From positions 4,601 to 17,999 of the forward strand of contig DQEK01000333.1 in NCBI GenBank assembly GCA_003533545.1: a stretch of 13,399 nt of DNA, written 5' to 3'. The notes under the pieces were generated by a model. It made no database searches. It was given only the letters and a program-made list of their open reading frames with translations, and had not been told where the DNA came from. How positions within the stretch are numbered: the stretch's first letter is position 1; the number at the start of each line of letters is the position of its first letter. Source of the DNA: Acidobacteriota bacterium. GTDB taxonomy: Bacteria; Acidobacteriota; Vicinamibacteria; Vicinamibacterales; UBA8438. Both the position numbers and the translations under genes were made by a program. Below are positions 1 through 7,253 of the stretch, in pieces.

Positions 1-572
1 TCGAGCGCATGTGAGGAGACCTCCATGGCACATGCCGTGCACCCTTGACCGACCATCTCGCGCAGAAGCGCTTGAACCTCCGGGGCCTCAGGTGTCGTCC
101 GGTCGGCGACCGTTTCACGTACGCCCGTCCGGTAACCAACGGACCCGATGCGGCCGCATGGCCAACCCGCGGCGTCAAAGATTGCCGAAATCAAATAGGT
201 AGTAGTGGTCTTGCCGTTAGTCCCAGTTACACCGACTACCGTCAGTTCCTGACTGGGATCGCCATAGAACGCCGCGGAAAGCTCCGCCAACGCGACCCGC
301 TCATCGGTGACCGTCAGCCACGGTACACGCGCGTCGTCCGGCCGACCCGACGACGCCACAACTAGTACCGCACCGTGGGAAACAGCCTCAGAAACGAACC
401 TCGTGCCGTCGAACTGCTGTCCCCTGACGGCGACGAAGACCGCGCCCTCTTCGACCCGGCGCGAGTCGTAGGTTATGGCAGCGACCGCCCGTTCAAGCAC
501 CGCAGGAGATGCACCAACCAAGGGAGACGTCGTCACGCCGGACAGACGCGGCATCAGCTCCCCGACAGTCAT
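1..572 (-). CDS. murE: UDP-N-acetylmuramoyl-tripeptide synthetase MurE, 5' part only
   Basis: This is the N-terminal part of the cytoplasmic Mur ligase that adds the third amino acid (meso-diaminopimelate or lysine) to UDP-MurNAc-L-Ala-D-Glu with ATP. The gene starts at the ATG at 572-570 and leaves the window at base 1, so 190 residues are visible. They show the Mur N-terminal domain with DSR at residues 36-38, the ATP-binding loop GTNGKTTT at 117-124, the TTPE substrate motif at 159-162 and MEVSSHAL at 183-190. These together are diagnostic for MurE. The C-terminal motif that separates DAP-adding from Lys-adding enzymes lies outside, so the amino acid cannot be read. The start codon overlaps the ftsI stop as ATGA, which points to translational coupling as the fifth gene of the mraZ operon. 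Confidence 0.95.
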   Translation of the reverse strand, partial: MTVGELMPRLSGVTTSPLVGASPAVLERAVAAITYDSRRVEEGAVFVAVRGQQFDGTRFVSEAVSHGAVLVVASSGRPDDARVPWLTVTDERVALAELSAAFYGDPSQELTVVGVTGTNGKTTTTYLISAIFDAAGWPCGRIGSVGYRTGVRETVADRTTPEAPEVQALLREMVGQGCTACAMEVSSHAL

Positions 573-2563
573 GGCTTGGTCCCCCCATCGGCCGCACCGA
601 CACGCTCAAACCACACAGCAACAGTCTGCCCACCCGCAACTGCACTTCCAGGCAGGATGCTTTGATCAACGACGAATCCTCGCCCGTGCGGCTCCATAGC
701 AAGCCCCATTTCGGTTGCCACCTTGAGGGCCGCGCGAACACCAAGCCCACGAAGATCCGGCATCTGTCCCGGTTGGAACCGATCGATCTCCGATCTCAAA
801 GATTTGGTGGAACGCTCTTGGGGGACCGGGCGCGTATCGACGCTGACCACCACAGGCGACGGGGCATCAACATTCGGCGGCACGCCACGATACCGTAACG
901 AAGCCTCAGCAATCCGCTGGAATGCCGGCGCGGCTACCCCACCGCCGAATCTGGCCACGTCGTCAATCACCACGAGAATCGTCAGTGCCGGTCGCGTGGA
1001 AGGGACAAACCCGACAAATGACGCGACGTTGTGTCCGGTTTCCGAGTACCGACCGTTAACGATTTTCTCCGTGGTGCCGGTCTTGCCAGCGGCTGTGTAG
1101 CCGTCGAGTTGGGCGTTGCGGGCGGTGCCACGAGTTACGACATCTTCCATTATCCGGGTCAGGGTGGACGCGGTTTCCTCGCTGACTGCGCGCCGAACTA
1201 CTCGCCGGGGTCTTTCGCGACGCTGGTCTTTACTGACGATCGCACGGACAAGCCTGGGCTCGATCAGTTCTCCCCCGTTGGCAACCGCACTAGCGGCCGC
1301 CGCCATCTGCAACGGAGTCACCGAAATGTTGTAGCCCATCGACAGCGAGGCCAGGCCGCTGTCATTGAGTCGAGACGGCTCGTGGACGATTCCGTGACTC
1401 TGGCCAGCGAAGTCACGTGAAGCACTCTGCCCGAATCCGAACCGGCGGACATACCGACTAAGTCGTTCCCGCCCGAGTTCGAGCCCGATCTTGATCGCGC
1501 CGACATTACTCGATTTGACGAGGACGTCAGTGAACGATAGAGAACCATAGTTCCCTATATCCTCGACCCGTCGCGCGCCAAAGCGAATGAAGCCGGGACT
1601 AACGTCGAAAACATGATCCGGATGGAACACCTGTTCTTCAAGCGCGGCGGAAGCGGTCACGATCTTGAACGTGGATCCCGGCTCGTACACATCCTGCGTT
1701 GCTCGATTGCGGCGGGACTCGGCGGTGAAGTTCGCGAAGCGGTTGGGGTTAAACGACGGTTCGTTCGCCAAAGCGAGAATCTCTCCGGTCGCCGGTTCCA
1801 TGACGACAACACTGCCTCCCGATGCACCATGCTCAAGCACCGTGGCGCGGAGCTCCCGCTCGGCGATGTACTGGAGGTACATGTCGATGCTCAACTCAAG
1901 TGACGAGCCAGCGGTCGGTGGACGTTCGACACGACTGAAGGGGCGTCTGCGGGCGTCGAACTGCACTAACGACCGACCGGAGCGACCACGAATCTCCTCG
2001 TCGAAGCTCGATTCGAGACCGGCTAGGCCGCCATTGTCGATACCGACGTATCCAAGTAGGTGGGCGCCAAGTTCCTTGTGGGGATAGAAACGCCGACTCT
2101 CTTTAATGATGCCGATGCCTTCGAGGTCGAGCTCTTTGATACGTCTCGCTGCGGCGACCGACACGTGCCGTTGGACATACGCAAAGCCTCTATCCTCGCC
2201 GAGTCTGGTCTCGATACGCTCCTGCTGTGCATCTTCACACTTGAGCACGTCGCAGAGCTGCCGAGCAGTCACGGCCGGGTCGACCACCTCCCTTGGCGTT
2301 GCCATCACCGTGTCGGCATCAACGCTGTAGGCCAGCACCCGGCCTTCCCTATCGAGGATCTCTCCGCGTTTGGGCTTAGTCTCGATGGAACCAGACCGTT
2401 GCGCCTCCGCGAACGCCACGAGGGCATCGTGACGCAGTACTTGCAGGTGTATCAACCTGCCCTCAATCGTCAGCCCCCACAAGACCACCACACAGGTAAT
2501 AACCAACGACCGCCGTCGAATAACTGTGCGCCAGCAGTTACCAGAGGGCGAGGACGTTGCCAT
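569..2563 (-). CDS. ftsI: Septal peptidoglycan transpeptidase FtsI (PBP2x/PBP3 type) with C-terminal PASTA domain
   Basis: A 664-residue class B penicillin-binding protein that cross-links septal peptidoglycan. An arginine-rich N-terminus is followed by one membrane segment near residues 19-37, then the pedestal domain (RGEILDREG near 66-74) and the transpeptidase domain. All three active-site motifs are present: STFK at 297-300 (nucleophile Ser297), SSN at 351-353 and KTG at 494-496. After a Pro/Ser-rich linker, residues about 597-655 form one PASTA domain (PDLRG start, LPGSAV near the end). E. coli FtsI lacks this domain, while PBP2x and SpoVD have PASTA domains. The start at 2563 has GAGG six bases upstream and lies 12 nt after the ftsL-like stop. 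The stop overlaps murE by ATGA. Its place between ftsL and murE supports the divisome role. Confidence 0.95.
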   Translation of the reverse strand: MATSSPSGNCWRTVIRRRSLVITCVVVLWGLTIEGRLIHLQVLRHDALVAFAEAQRSGSIETKPKRGEILDREGRVLAYSVDADTVMATPREVVDPAVTARQLCDVLKCEDAQQERIETRLGEDRGFAYVQRHVSVAAARRIKELDLEGIGIIKESRRFYPHKELGAHLLGYVGIDNGGLAGLESSFDEEIRGRSGRSLVQFDARRRPFSRVERPPTAGSSLELSIDMYLQYIAERELRATVLEHGASGGSVVVMEPATGEILALANEPSFNPNRFANFTAESRRNRATQDVYEPGSTFKIVTASAALEEQVFHPDHVFDVSPGFIRFGARRVEDIGNYGSLSFTDVLVKSSNVGAIKIGLELGRERLSRYVRRFGFGQSASRDFAGQSHGIVHEPSRLNDSGLASLSMGYNISVTPLQMAAAASAVANGGELIEPRLVRAIVSKDQRRERPRRVVRRAVSEETASTLTRIMEDVVTRGTARNAQLDGYTAAGKTGTTEKIVNGRYSETGHNVASFVGFVPSTRPALTILVVIDDVARFGGGVAAPAFQRIAEASLRYRGVPPNVDAPSPVVVSVDTRPVPQERSTKSLRSEIDRFQPGQMPDLRGLGVRAALKVATEMGLAMEPHGRGFVVDQSILPGSAVAGGQTVAVWFERVGAADGGTKP

Positions 2564-2575
2564 AGTTACCTCAAC

Positions 2576-2998
2576 CTACGGACGGTGGACCGGTGGTGCC
2601 AATGGGCCCCGACCAGCCACAACGAAACGGTTCGAGTGCGCCGAGAGTTCAATCCGCTCGATTATGTGGGCGTCATCCGGGGCCGGTGCCACCAGGTCCA
2701 ATTCTTGTGTGGCGATCTGCTCGATTCGCCGAGGCGATCGTAGCGTTTCGATCTCCAAGCGAAGGTGTCGGTTTATCTCGAGTTCACGAACCCGTTCCTG
2801 CTCCAGCAGCGGCATCTCGTATCCGTGCTCCACCAGCGCAAAGTGCTGCCAGGCCGAAAACACCAGCACTAGAACCAGACACGTTCCGATCGCAACTGAC
2901 CTCCACAACTCGCGCTGCCTCGCCTCATCGATCTCGCGGATGATCGGGCTGTTCGGTATGGCCCGTCTGATGTCGTACTCAAAGTCGATTCGACTCAT
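2576..2998 (-). CDS. ftsL: FtsL-like divisome protein (single-pass membrane, coiled coil)
   Basis: A 140-residue protein whose sequence alone is weakly recognisable, but whose layout and position fit FtsL. It has a cytoplasmic N-terminus of about 32 residues, one hydrophobic segment at about 34-52, and then a charged heptad-like helix at about 60-100 (LLEQERVRELEINRHL region) ending in a SPRRIEQIA motif. FtsL and FtsB/DivIC proteins share this arrangement and form the FtsQLB complex in the septal membrane. A Pro/His-rich tail of about 35 residues follows. The ATG at 2998 overlaps the rsmH stop as ATGA, with GGAG eight bases before it. ftsI follows 12 nt downstream, the normal dcw order. The symbol rests mainly on position and topology, so FtsL is an inference. 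Confidence 0.8.
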   Translation of the reverse strand: MSRIDFEYDIRRAIPNSPIIREIDEARQRELWRSVAIGTCLVLVLVFSAWQHFALVEHGYEMPLLEQERVRELEINRHLRLEIETLRSPRRIEQIATQELDLVAPAPDDAHIIERIELSAHSNRFVVAGRGPLAPPVHRP

Positions 2999-3879
2999 GC
3001 GACTTTCTCCGCCGCGCGCAGGCGTGCCGACCGAGCCCGCGGGTTACGGGCCACCTCGTCTACCCCTGGGCGAAGAGGCTTTCGGGTCAGGACCCGCACG
3101 GGGGCGCCGCTTTTCTCGAGGTCACGCAGCGTGTGCTTCACGACCCGATCCTCGAGCGAGTGGAAGCTAATGACAACCATCCGTGCACCTGCAGTGAGGC
3201 GATTCATGACCAACCTCAAAAACACATCGAGTTCGTCAAGTTCGCGATTGACCCAGATTCGCAGCGCCTGAAACGTACGCGTGGCAGGGTCGATCCGGAA
3301 ACGCCCTCGGTAGTGGATGGAGCGACGAACCGCGGCAGCCAGCTCGGCGGTGGTCGTCAGGGTGCCGTCATCCCTCGCCCGCACGATGCTTCGCGCGATG
3401 CGGCGGGAGTGACGTTCCTCGCCATACTGGTAGATAACGTCCGCTAGCGCTTCCGGGGTCACCTCGTCGAGCAAGTCTCCCAGCATGGTGCCCTGGCTGC
3501 GATCCATGCGCATGTCGAGAGGGTCGGCGCGCCCGAAACTGAACCCACGGCCTTCGGACTCCATTTGGAACGTCGAATGGCCAAGGTCAGCAAGCGCACC
3601 ATCGATCGTCTCTATTCCCCTCGCGTCGAGTACCGTATCGAGGTCGCGATAGTCGGAGTGGATCAGTTCGACCCGGTCAAGCCACGGGTTAAGTCGCTTA
3701 CGCGCTAGCGGTAACACCTCACTGTCTCGGTCAAGGCCAAGCACTCGCGTCGCACCAGCCCGACAGATGGCATCAGTGTGTCCGCCGGTCCCGACCGTAC
3801 AGTCGAGGATGAGGCCGCGACCGGCTGGAGCGAGCTGTTCGACCGTCTCCGCCGGCAAGGCCGGCTCGTGTAGAATCAT
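2995..3879 (-). CDS. rsmH: 16S rRNA (cytosine(1402)-N(4))-methyltransferase RsmH (MraW)
   Basis: A 294-residue SAM-dependent methyltransferase that modifies C1402 N4 in the decoding centre of 16S rRNA. Visible signatures are HEP near the N-terminus (usually HxPVLL), a SAM-binding stretch around DCTVGTGGHT at 26-35, RGFSF at 111-115, LDMRMD at 121-126, ALRIWVNREL near 205-214, SFHSLEDR near 228-235 and NPRARSARLR at the C-terminus. Length is near the family norm of about 300. The usual DLGVSS segment reads DLGHST at 98-103, a mild departure at a normally conserved position. The ATG at 3879 lies 5 nt after the mraZ stop without a clear Shine-Dalgarno, so it is probably reached by translational coupling. 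Its stop overlaps the ftsL-like start. Confidence 0.95.
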   Translation of the reverse strand: MILHEPALPAETVEQLAPAGRGLILDCTVGTGGHTDAICRAGATRVLGLDRDSEVLPLARKRLNPWLDRVELIHSDYRDLDTVLDARGIETIDGALADLGHSTFQMESEGRGFSFGRADPLDMRMDRSQGTMLGDLLDEVTPEALADVIYQYGEERHSRRIARSIVRARDDGTLTTTAELAAAVRRSIHYRGRFRIDPATRTFQALRIWVNRELDELDVFLRLVMNRLTAGARMVVISFHSLEDRVVKHTLRDLEKSGAPVRVLTRKPLRPGVDEVARNPRARSARLRAAEKVA

Positions 3880-3884
3880 CGGGT

Positions 3885-4325
3885 TCAGATACCAAACTCC
3901 GAGAGCACCCGCGCATCGTCTTCAGTGAACGGTTCCCCGGCGAGGCGCTCGGCAAAGCGTTCGTGGTTCCAAACATCGAGGTAGTTGTACTTGCCGAAGA
4001 CGTCGACCTCGCCGACCATCGCCGCCGACTCTCTGAGCCGCCCATGAATCGACACCCGCCCATTGCGGTCGAGCTCGCCCGGCTGGCCGAAGTAGTTAAC
4101 TCGGTTGAGGAACTTGCTGCGTGCAGGCAGAATGTTCGGAACTTTAGCGAGTCTCTCTTCGATCGACGTCCAGACCTTCATCGGGTAGACGCTGACATGC
4201 TCGCCGGTCAAACTCGTGATGAAGAGTTCCGTGCCATAGCGCTCTTCAATCGTGGCACGAAACAGGGTTGGTATTTTCAGGCGTCCCTTGTCGTCGATCT
4301 TCGCCGAGATATTTCCACGTAGCAC
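3885..4325 (-). CDS. mraZ: Transcriptional regulator MraZ, first gene of the dcw operon
   Basis: MraZ is an AbrB/SpoVT-fold DNA-binding protein that represses its own dcw operon. I place the start at the GTG at 4325-4323. This gives a 146-residue protein beginning LRGN after the initiator, like the usual MFRGN start, with GGAG at 4337-4334 eight bases upstream. A reading that begins at the GTG at 4349 adds eight residues, lacks that spacing and would begin inside the operator repeats. The two tandem half-domains each carry the DxxGR signature: DDKGR at 11-15 followed by LKIP, and DRNGR at 86-90. Length matches the family (about 140-150). The gene heads a minus-strand series with rsmH 5 nt downstream. 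Promoter and operator elements lie directly upstream. Confidence 0.95.
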   Translation of the reverse strand: MLRGNISAKIDDKGRLKIPTLFRATIEERYGTELFITSLTGEHVSVYPMKVWTSIEERLAKVPNILPARSKFLNRVNYFGQPGELDRNGRVSIHGRLRESAAMVGEVDVFGKYNYLDVWNHERFAERLAGEPFTEDDARVLSEFGI

Positions 4326-4330
4326 CCTAT

Positions 4331-4360
4331 TAACTCCACATAAATCCACTAAGATCCACT
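4331..4360 (-). promoter_or_regulatory. Probable MraZ operator: three GTGGA repeats at 10-bp period
   Basis: On the minus strand three decamers follow each other without a gap, each with GTGGA at the same place (4359-4355, 4349-4345, 4339-4335). The first two share AGTGGAT; the third begins TGTGGAG. MraZ proteins are known to bind three or four short GT/TGG-containing direct repeats at one helical turn upstream of mraZ (TGGGN with 5-nt spacers in E. coli, AAAGTG-type repeats in Mycoplasma). The array begins about 3 nt downstream of the -10 element, so bound MraZ would block initiation or early elongation. The repeats are seen in the sequence; the operator function is inferred. Confidence 0.75.
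4334..4337 (-). promoter_or_regulatory. Ribosome binding site of mraZ (GGAG)
   Basis: GGAG on the minus strand lies 8 nt before the GTG at 4325 and decides that start over the in-frame GTG at 4349. It sits inside the third operator repeat, so MraZ bound to DNA and the ribosome bound to RNA use the same bases. Confidence 0.65.
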
Positions 4361-4363
4361 GCG

Positions 4364-4392
4364 ATAGTAGAAGGGAGCGGGCCCGCTGTCAA
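4364..4392 (-). promoter_or_regulatory. Sigma70-type promoter of the mraZ operon
   Basis: On the minus strand a perfect -35 TTGACA (4392-4387) is followed by a 17-bp spacer and a -10 TACTAT (4369-4364, 4 of 6 to TATAAT). The predicted transcription start is near 4357, inside the first operator repeat, giving a leader of about 30 nt to the GTG at 4325. A second TTGAC (4409-4405) lies 17 bp further upstream, but no -10 fits it. Confidence 0.7.
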
Positions 4393-4529
4393 CAGACAAG
4401 ATCCGTCAACTCAACGGGTTATCAGCGACTTACGTCTAACTTTCGTGTAAATTGAAGGTAGACTCCGTTGCCTGGGCCACTCTAGGCTCTCCCAATGACC
4501 TTCAACAAGGCCATCACGGACGACATTCG

Positions 4530-5612
4530 ATGCTACGAGCCGGACTCATCGGCCTCCCGTTAACTGGCAAAACGACTCTGCTACGGCTCCTTAGCCGGCA
4601 GAACAGAGGAACCAGATCGACCGGTGGTCGCACCGAACCGCAAGTTGGCGTGGCGCAAGTGCCGGACCCGCGTCTGGATGTACTCGCCGAGTTGTTCGAA
4701 CCGCAACGCCATGTGCCAGCTACGATGGAGGTTAGCGAACTGGCTGGTTACGGCGGGGCAGAGTCACGGCTTGATGTCTCGGAATTCAGGGACGCTGACG
4801 CCCTTCTGCACGTACTGCGCATGTTCAGGGACGAGCACGTGCCCCACACCGCTGGAAATGTCGACCCGGTCCGGGACATGCGGCAGATGGAAGATGAACT
4901 CATGCTAGCTGACCTCGCGGTCTCCGAACGGCGGCTTGAGAGGATTCGGCAAGAACAGAAGAAAGGGAAAAGCCGGAAGTTAAGCGAAGAAGCCCGGGTC
5001 ATCGACCAGTGCCGATCGGCCCTTGAGGAAGGACGCCCCCTCCGCACGCTTACACTGGACGCCGAAGACGAAAAACATCTTCGTGGCTTTAGTTTCTTGT
5101 CCGCAAAACCACTATTGGTCGTGCTCAACTTGGACGAATCGGACGTTTCGGATCCGGACGACGCCGTTGAGCGCGCAGGTCTCAACGAGATGCTCGCTGG
5201 CGACGCTATCGAAACGGTACCGATCTGCGCGAAGATTGAGCTTGAGATTGCCGAACTACCGGCCCCGGACTGTGCGGCGTTCCTCGATGACCTCGGCCTG
5301 ACTGATTCCGGACTCGACCGGGTCATTCGCGCGAGCTATCACCTGCTCGGCTACATCTCATTCTTCACGGTCGGGGAAGACGAGTGCCGCGCGTGGTCCG
5401 TTCCCAGGGGCACCTCGGCCCAGGACGCGGCCGGCGAGATTCACAGCGATATTGCTCGGGGATTCATCCGCGCAGAGGTCGTACCCTACGACGCGCTGAC
5501 CGCCCGGGGAGGCTCGCACACAGCCTGCCGCAAAAACGGAGAAGTCCGCCTCGAGGGCAAGGATTACAAGGTCGACGACGGCGACGTCATCAACTTCCGC
5601 TTCGCGGTCTGA
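4530..5612 (+). CDS. Divergent YchF/OLA1-family P-loop NTPase with TGS domain
   Basis: A 360-residue protein of YchF length (about 363). The C-terminal half is clear: LLGYISFFTVGEDECRAW begins the YchF-specific TGS/DUF933 region (about 272-360), which continues with GFIRAEV, EGKDY and DGDVINFRF at the end. The N-terminus has a P-loop GLPLTGKT at 8-15 (YchF usually GLPNVGKS), VPDPRLDVL near 44-52 and a helical, charged coiled-coil insert at about 115-170 (ELMLADL). NLDES at 200-204 matches the YchF NxxE nucleotide motif. The DxAGL switch reads SELAGY at 69-74 and the loop after it is shortened. YchF proteins bind ATP and associate with ribosomes. Start: ATG at 4530, which begins directly at the beta strand before the P-loop; a TTG at 4452 would add 26 unlikely residues. 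I read it as a divergent YchF, possibly a second copy. Confidence 0.85.
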   Translation: MLRAGLIGLPLTGKTTLLRLLSRQNRGTRSTGGRTEPQVGVAQVPDPRLDVLAELFEPQRHVPATMEVSELAGYGGAESRLDVSEFRDADALLHVLRMFRDEHVPHTAGNVDPVRDMRQMEDELMLADLAVSERRLERIRQEQKKGKSRKLSEEARVIDQCRSALEEGRPLRTLTLDAEDEKHLRGFSFLSAKPLLVVLNLDESDVSDPDDAVERAGLNEMLAGDAIETVPICAKIELEIAELPAPDCAAFLDDLGLTDSGLDRVIRASYHLLGYISFFTVGEDECRAWSVPRGTSAQDAAGEIHSDIARGFIRAEVVPYDALTARGGSHTACRKNGEVRLEGKDYKVDDGDVINFRFAV

Positions 5613-5638
5613 CTCCCACATACGATCCGAAACATGCA

Positions 5639-6616
5639 ATGAGAACTTTAATCACTGGCGGGGCCGGTTTCATCGGCTCCCATCTTGCTCACGCGCTGCT
5701 CAAGGCCGGCCACGACGTGTTCGTTCTGGACGACCTCTCCACCGGCTCCATGGACAACATTGAGCCACTCAAATCGCATCTCCGGTTCGACTACTCCATA
5801 GACACGATAACCAACGAAGCAGCTGTCTCGGAACAGGTCGATCGCTGCGACGTCGTGTACCACTTGGCCGCGGCGGTCGGCGTGCGGTTGATCATTGAAG
5901 CGCCCGTGCGCACGATCGAAACTAACGTCGCCGGCACGGAACTCGTCCTCAGGCATGCCGCGGCCAAACGAAAGCTAGCGGTCATCGCCTCAACCTCTGA
6001 AGTCTACGGAAAGAGCACGGCGGTGCCGTTCAAGGAGACGGCGGACCTGGTACTGGGTGCCACCCACCAGCATCGCTGGGCCTACGCCTGCAGCAAAGCC
6101 ATCGACGAATTCTTGGCGCTTGCGTACTGGAAAGAGCAGGGCCTGCCGGTCATCGTACTCCGCCTGTTCAACACGGTAGGTCCAGGTCAGACCGGTCGCT
6201 ACGGCATGGTTATCCCGAACTTCGTCCGTCAGGCGCTGGCCCATGAGCCGATCACTGTGTTCGGCCCAGGCACGCAGTCACGATGCTTCGGTTACGTCGG
6301 AGATGTGGTCCGCGGCATGATGGATCTAGCGGCCGAACCGCACGCCGTTGGTGGAGTTTTTAACCTAGGGAACGACCGCGAGATCACAATTCTCGCACTG
6401 GCGGAACTGGTAAGGACACTCACCAACAGCGAGTCCAAGATCGTAACCATCCCCTACGACGAAGCGTACGAGAGCGGCTTTGAAGACATGCCTAGGCGCG
6501 TGCCAGACCTAACCAAGGTCTCGAATCTGGTCGGCTACAAGCCTCGCGTCCAGCTCCCAGAAATCCTTTCGCTCGTTATCGACCACCACCGCGGGAAGCA
6601 CACCAAAGCCGTGTAG
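5639..6616 (+). CDS. Extended-SDR NAD-dependent nucleotide-sugar epimerase/decarboxylase (UXS-like)
   Basis: A 325-residue extended short-chain dehydrogenase that acts on nucleotide-linked sugars. The Rossmann motif TGGAGFIG is at 6-13, D31-D32 follow beta2 (NAD preference), HLAA is at 75-78, STSEVYG at 118-124 and the catalytic pair Y149/K153 in YACSK. RLFNTVGPGQTGRYGMV at 175-191 and the SRCFGYVGDV segment near 214-223 resemble UDP-glucuronate decarboxylase and related UDP-sugar epimerases. The exact substrate cannot be read. The ATG at 5639 places TGGAGFIG at the usual distance from the N-terminus; a longer reading from 5384 overlaps the preceding gene and is rejected. The gene follows the YchF-like gene by 26 nt without a visible Shine-Dalgarno or promoter, so they are probably cotranscribed. 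It is convergent with the methyltransferase gene. Confidence 0.85.
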   Translation: MRTLITGGAGFIGSHLAHALLKAGHDVFVLDDLSTGSMDNIEPLKSHLRFDYSIDTITNEAAVSEQVDRCDVVYHLAAAVGVRLIIEAPVRTIETNVAGTELVLRHAAAKRKLAVIASTSEVYGKSTAVPFKETADLVLGATHQHRWAYACSKAIDEFLALAYWKEQGLPVIVLRLFNTVGPGQTGRYGMVIPNFVRQALAHEPITVFGPGTQSRCFGYVGDVVRGMMDLAAEPHAVGGVFNLGNDREITILALAELVRTLTNSESKIVTIPYDEAYESGFEDMPRRVPDLTKVSNLVGYKPRVQLPEILSLVIDHHRGKHTKAV

Positions 6617-6621
6617 GTGAG

Positions 6622-6681
6622 AGAGCCGGGCATCATGCACGCGGGACTGAACCGGACGGACGACAGTCGCCCGCCGGCTCT
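6622..6681. terminator. Nested hairpin between convergent genes, possible bidirectional terminator
   Basis: An 8-bp outer stem pairs AGAGCCGG (6622-6629) with CCGGCTCT (6674-6681). Inside it GGGACTG (6643-6649) pairs with CAGTC-g-CC (6664-6671), leaving one bulged base. It spans the end of the convergent epimerase and Ogt genes. There is no T-run on either side and it lies mostly in the 3' end of the Ogt gene, so terminator function is only possible. Confidence 0.35.
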
Positions 6682-7226
6682 GTAAATTCGTGCCCCTCCA
6701 ATCCAAGCAATACCCACTTGGCCCGTAGACCTCCGGTAAAACCACCTATGCCACCGTCAGCGCTAATCACTCGATGGCACGGGATGATGATTGGAACCGG
6801 ATTACGTCCAAGTGCGCCACCAACCGCTCGGCTTGACCCCAGAGACCCGATCCGGACCGCGATAGCACCGTAGCTCGTCAACTGTCCGAACTGGATCTTT
6901 CTGGTCTCACGCAGTACACGAACCGTGAACGGCGTCACGTGCCGAAGGTCGAGCGGCAGCTCGAACCGGGTCAGCGCTCCACTAAAGTAAGCCTGAACCT
7001 GATGAGCGACTGCCACCAGACCAATGTCGTCCCGCCTAACCTCAGGAACCCTCCGAAGAAATTTGGCCCGATAGCTTTGCTCAGAAGCCTCACTGAGGCT
7101 GACGTCGCAGACGCCCGCGTCGGTGACCCCTATAAAGATAGAGCCCACTGGGGTCTCTAGAGACGTAAACCGGATCGCCGAGCACCCCGCCCGGTCGAAG
7201 ATCCTTCGTGAGGTAAGCACGACCAC
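6633..7226 (-). CDS. ogt: Methylated-DNA--[protein]-cysteine S-methyltransferase (Ogt/MGMT)
   Basis: A suicide DNA-repair protein that moves the alkyl group from O6-alkylguanine to its own cysteine. With the start at the GTG at 7226 it has 197 residues; the active site IIPCHRV places Cys150 as acceptor. The usual C-terminal features surround it: FTVRVLRETRKIQFGQLTSYG before (helix-turn-helix DNA-binding part), GRNPVPI just before the cysteine, and GGIGGFTGG and KWVLLGLE after. The N-terminal domain begins near TPVGSIFIGVTDAG. The start is uncertain: the in-frame ATG at 7298 adds a Cys/Arg/Gly-rich tail and overlaps murJ by 45 bp, and a second GTG lies at 7220. None has a good Shine-Dalgarno. 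The gene is divergent from murJ and convergent with the epimerase gene, so it is probably transcribed alone. Confidence 0.9.
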   Translation of the reverse strand: MVVLTSRRIFDRAGCSAIRFTSLETPVGSIFIGVTDAGVCDVSLSEASEQSYRAKFLRRVPEVRRDDIGLVAVAHQVQAYFSGALTRFELPLDLRHVTPFTVRVLRETRKIQFGQLTSYGAIAVRIGSLGSSRAVGGALGRNPVPIIIPCHRVISADGGIGGFTGGLRAKWVLLGLEGHEFTEPAGDCRPSGSVPRA

Positions 7227-7232
7227 ATCGTA

Positions 7233-7241
7233 TGGTACGCT
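7233..7241 (+). promoter_or_regulatory. Possible extended -10 element of murJ
   Basis: TGGTACGCT (TG, one base, TACGCT) ends 12 bases before the murJ ATG. No -35 match is found at the usual distance and the hexamer is a poor match (3 of 6). Support comes mainly from a near-identical element at the same kind of position before the rhomboid gene. If used, the leader would be only about 6 nt. Confidence 0.3.
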
Positions 7242-7253
7242 GGCTTCGCGACG

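Noticed and set aside
2060..2743. A 227-codon plus-strand frame opposite ftsI and the ftsL-like gene
   Set aside because: It lies fully antisense to two well-identified genes, has no recognisable motif and no start signal; it is a by-product of high GC.
4452..4529. Upstream TTG start for the YchF-like gene adding 26 residues
   Set aside because: The family begins directly at the strand before the P-loop; the added residues look random and the start codon is poor.
4393..4529. Promoter of the YchF-like gene
   Set aside because: Several TAnnnT-like hexamers were tried (for example 4448-4453, 4459-4464, 4483-4488), but none has a -35 at 16-18 bp. A promoter must exist here, but I cannot place it.
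5384..5638. Longer reading of the epimerase overlapping the YchF-like gene by more than 200 bases
   Set aside because: The added residues are Arg/Pro-rich out-of-frame sequence of the preceding gene; TGGAGFIG is normally within 15 residues of the N-terminus.
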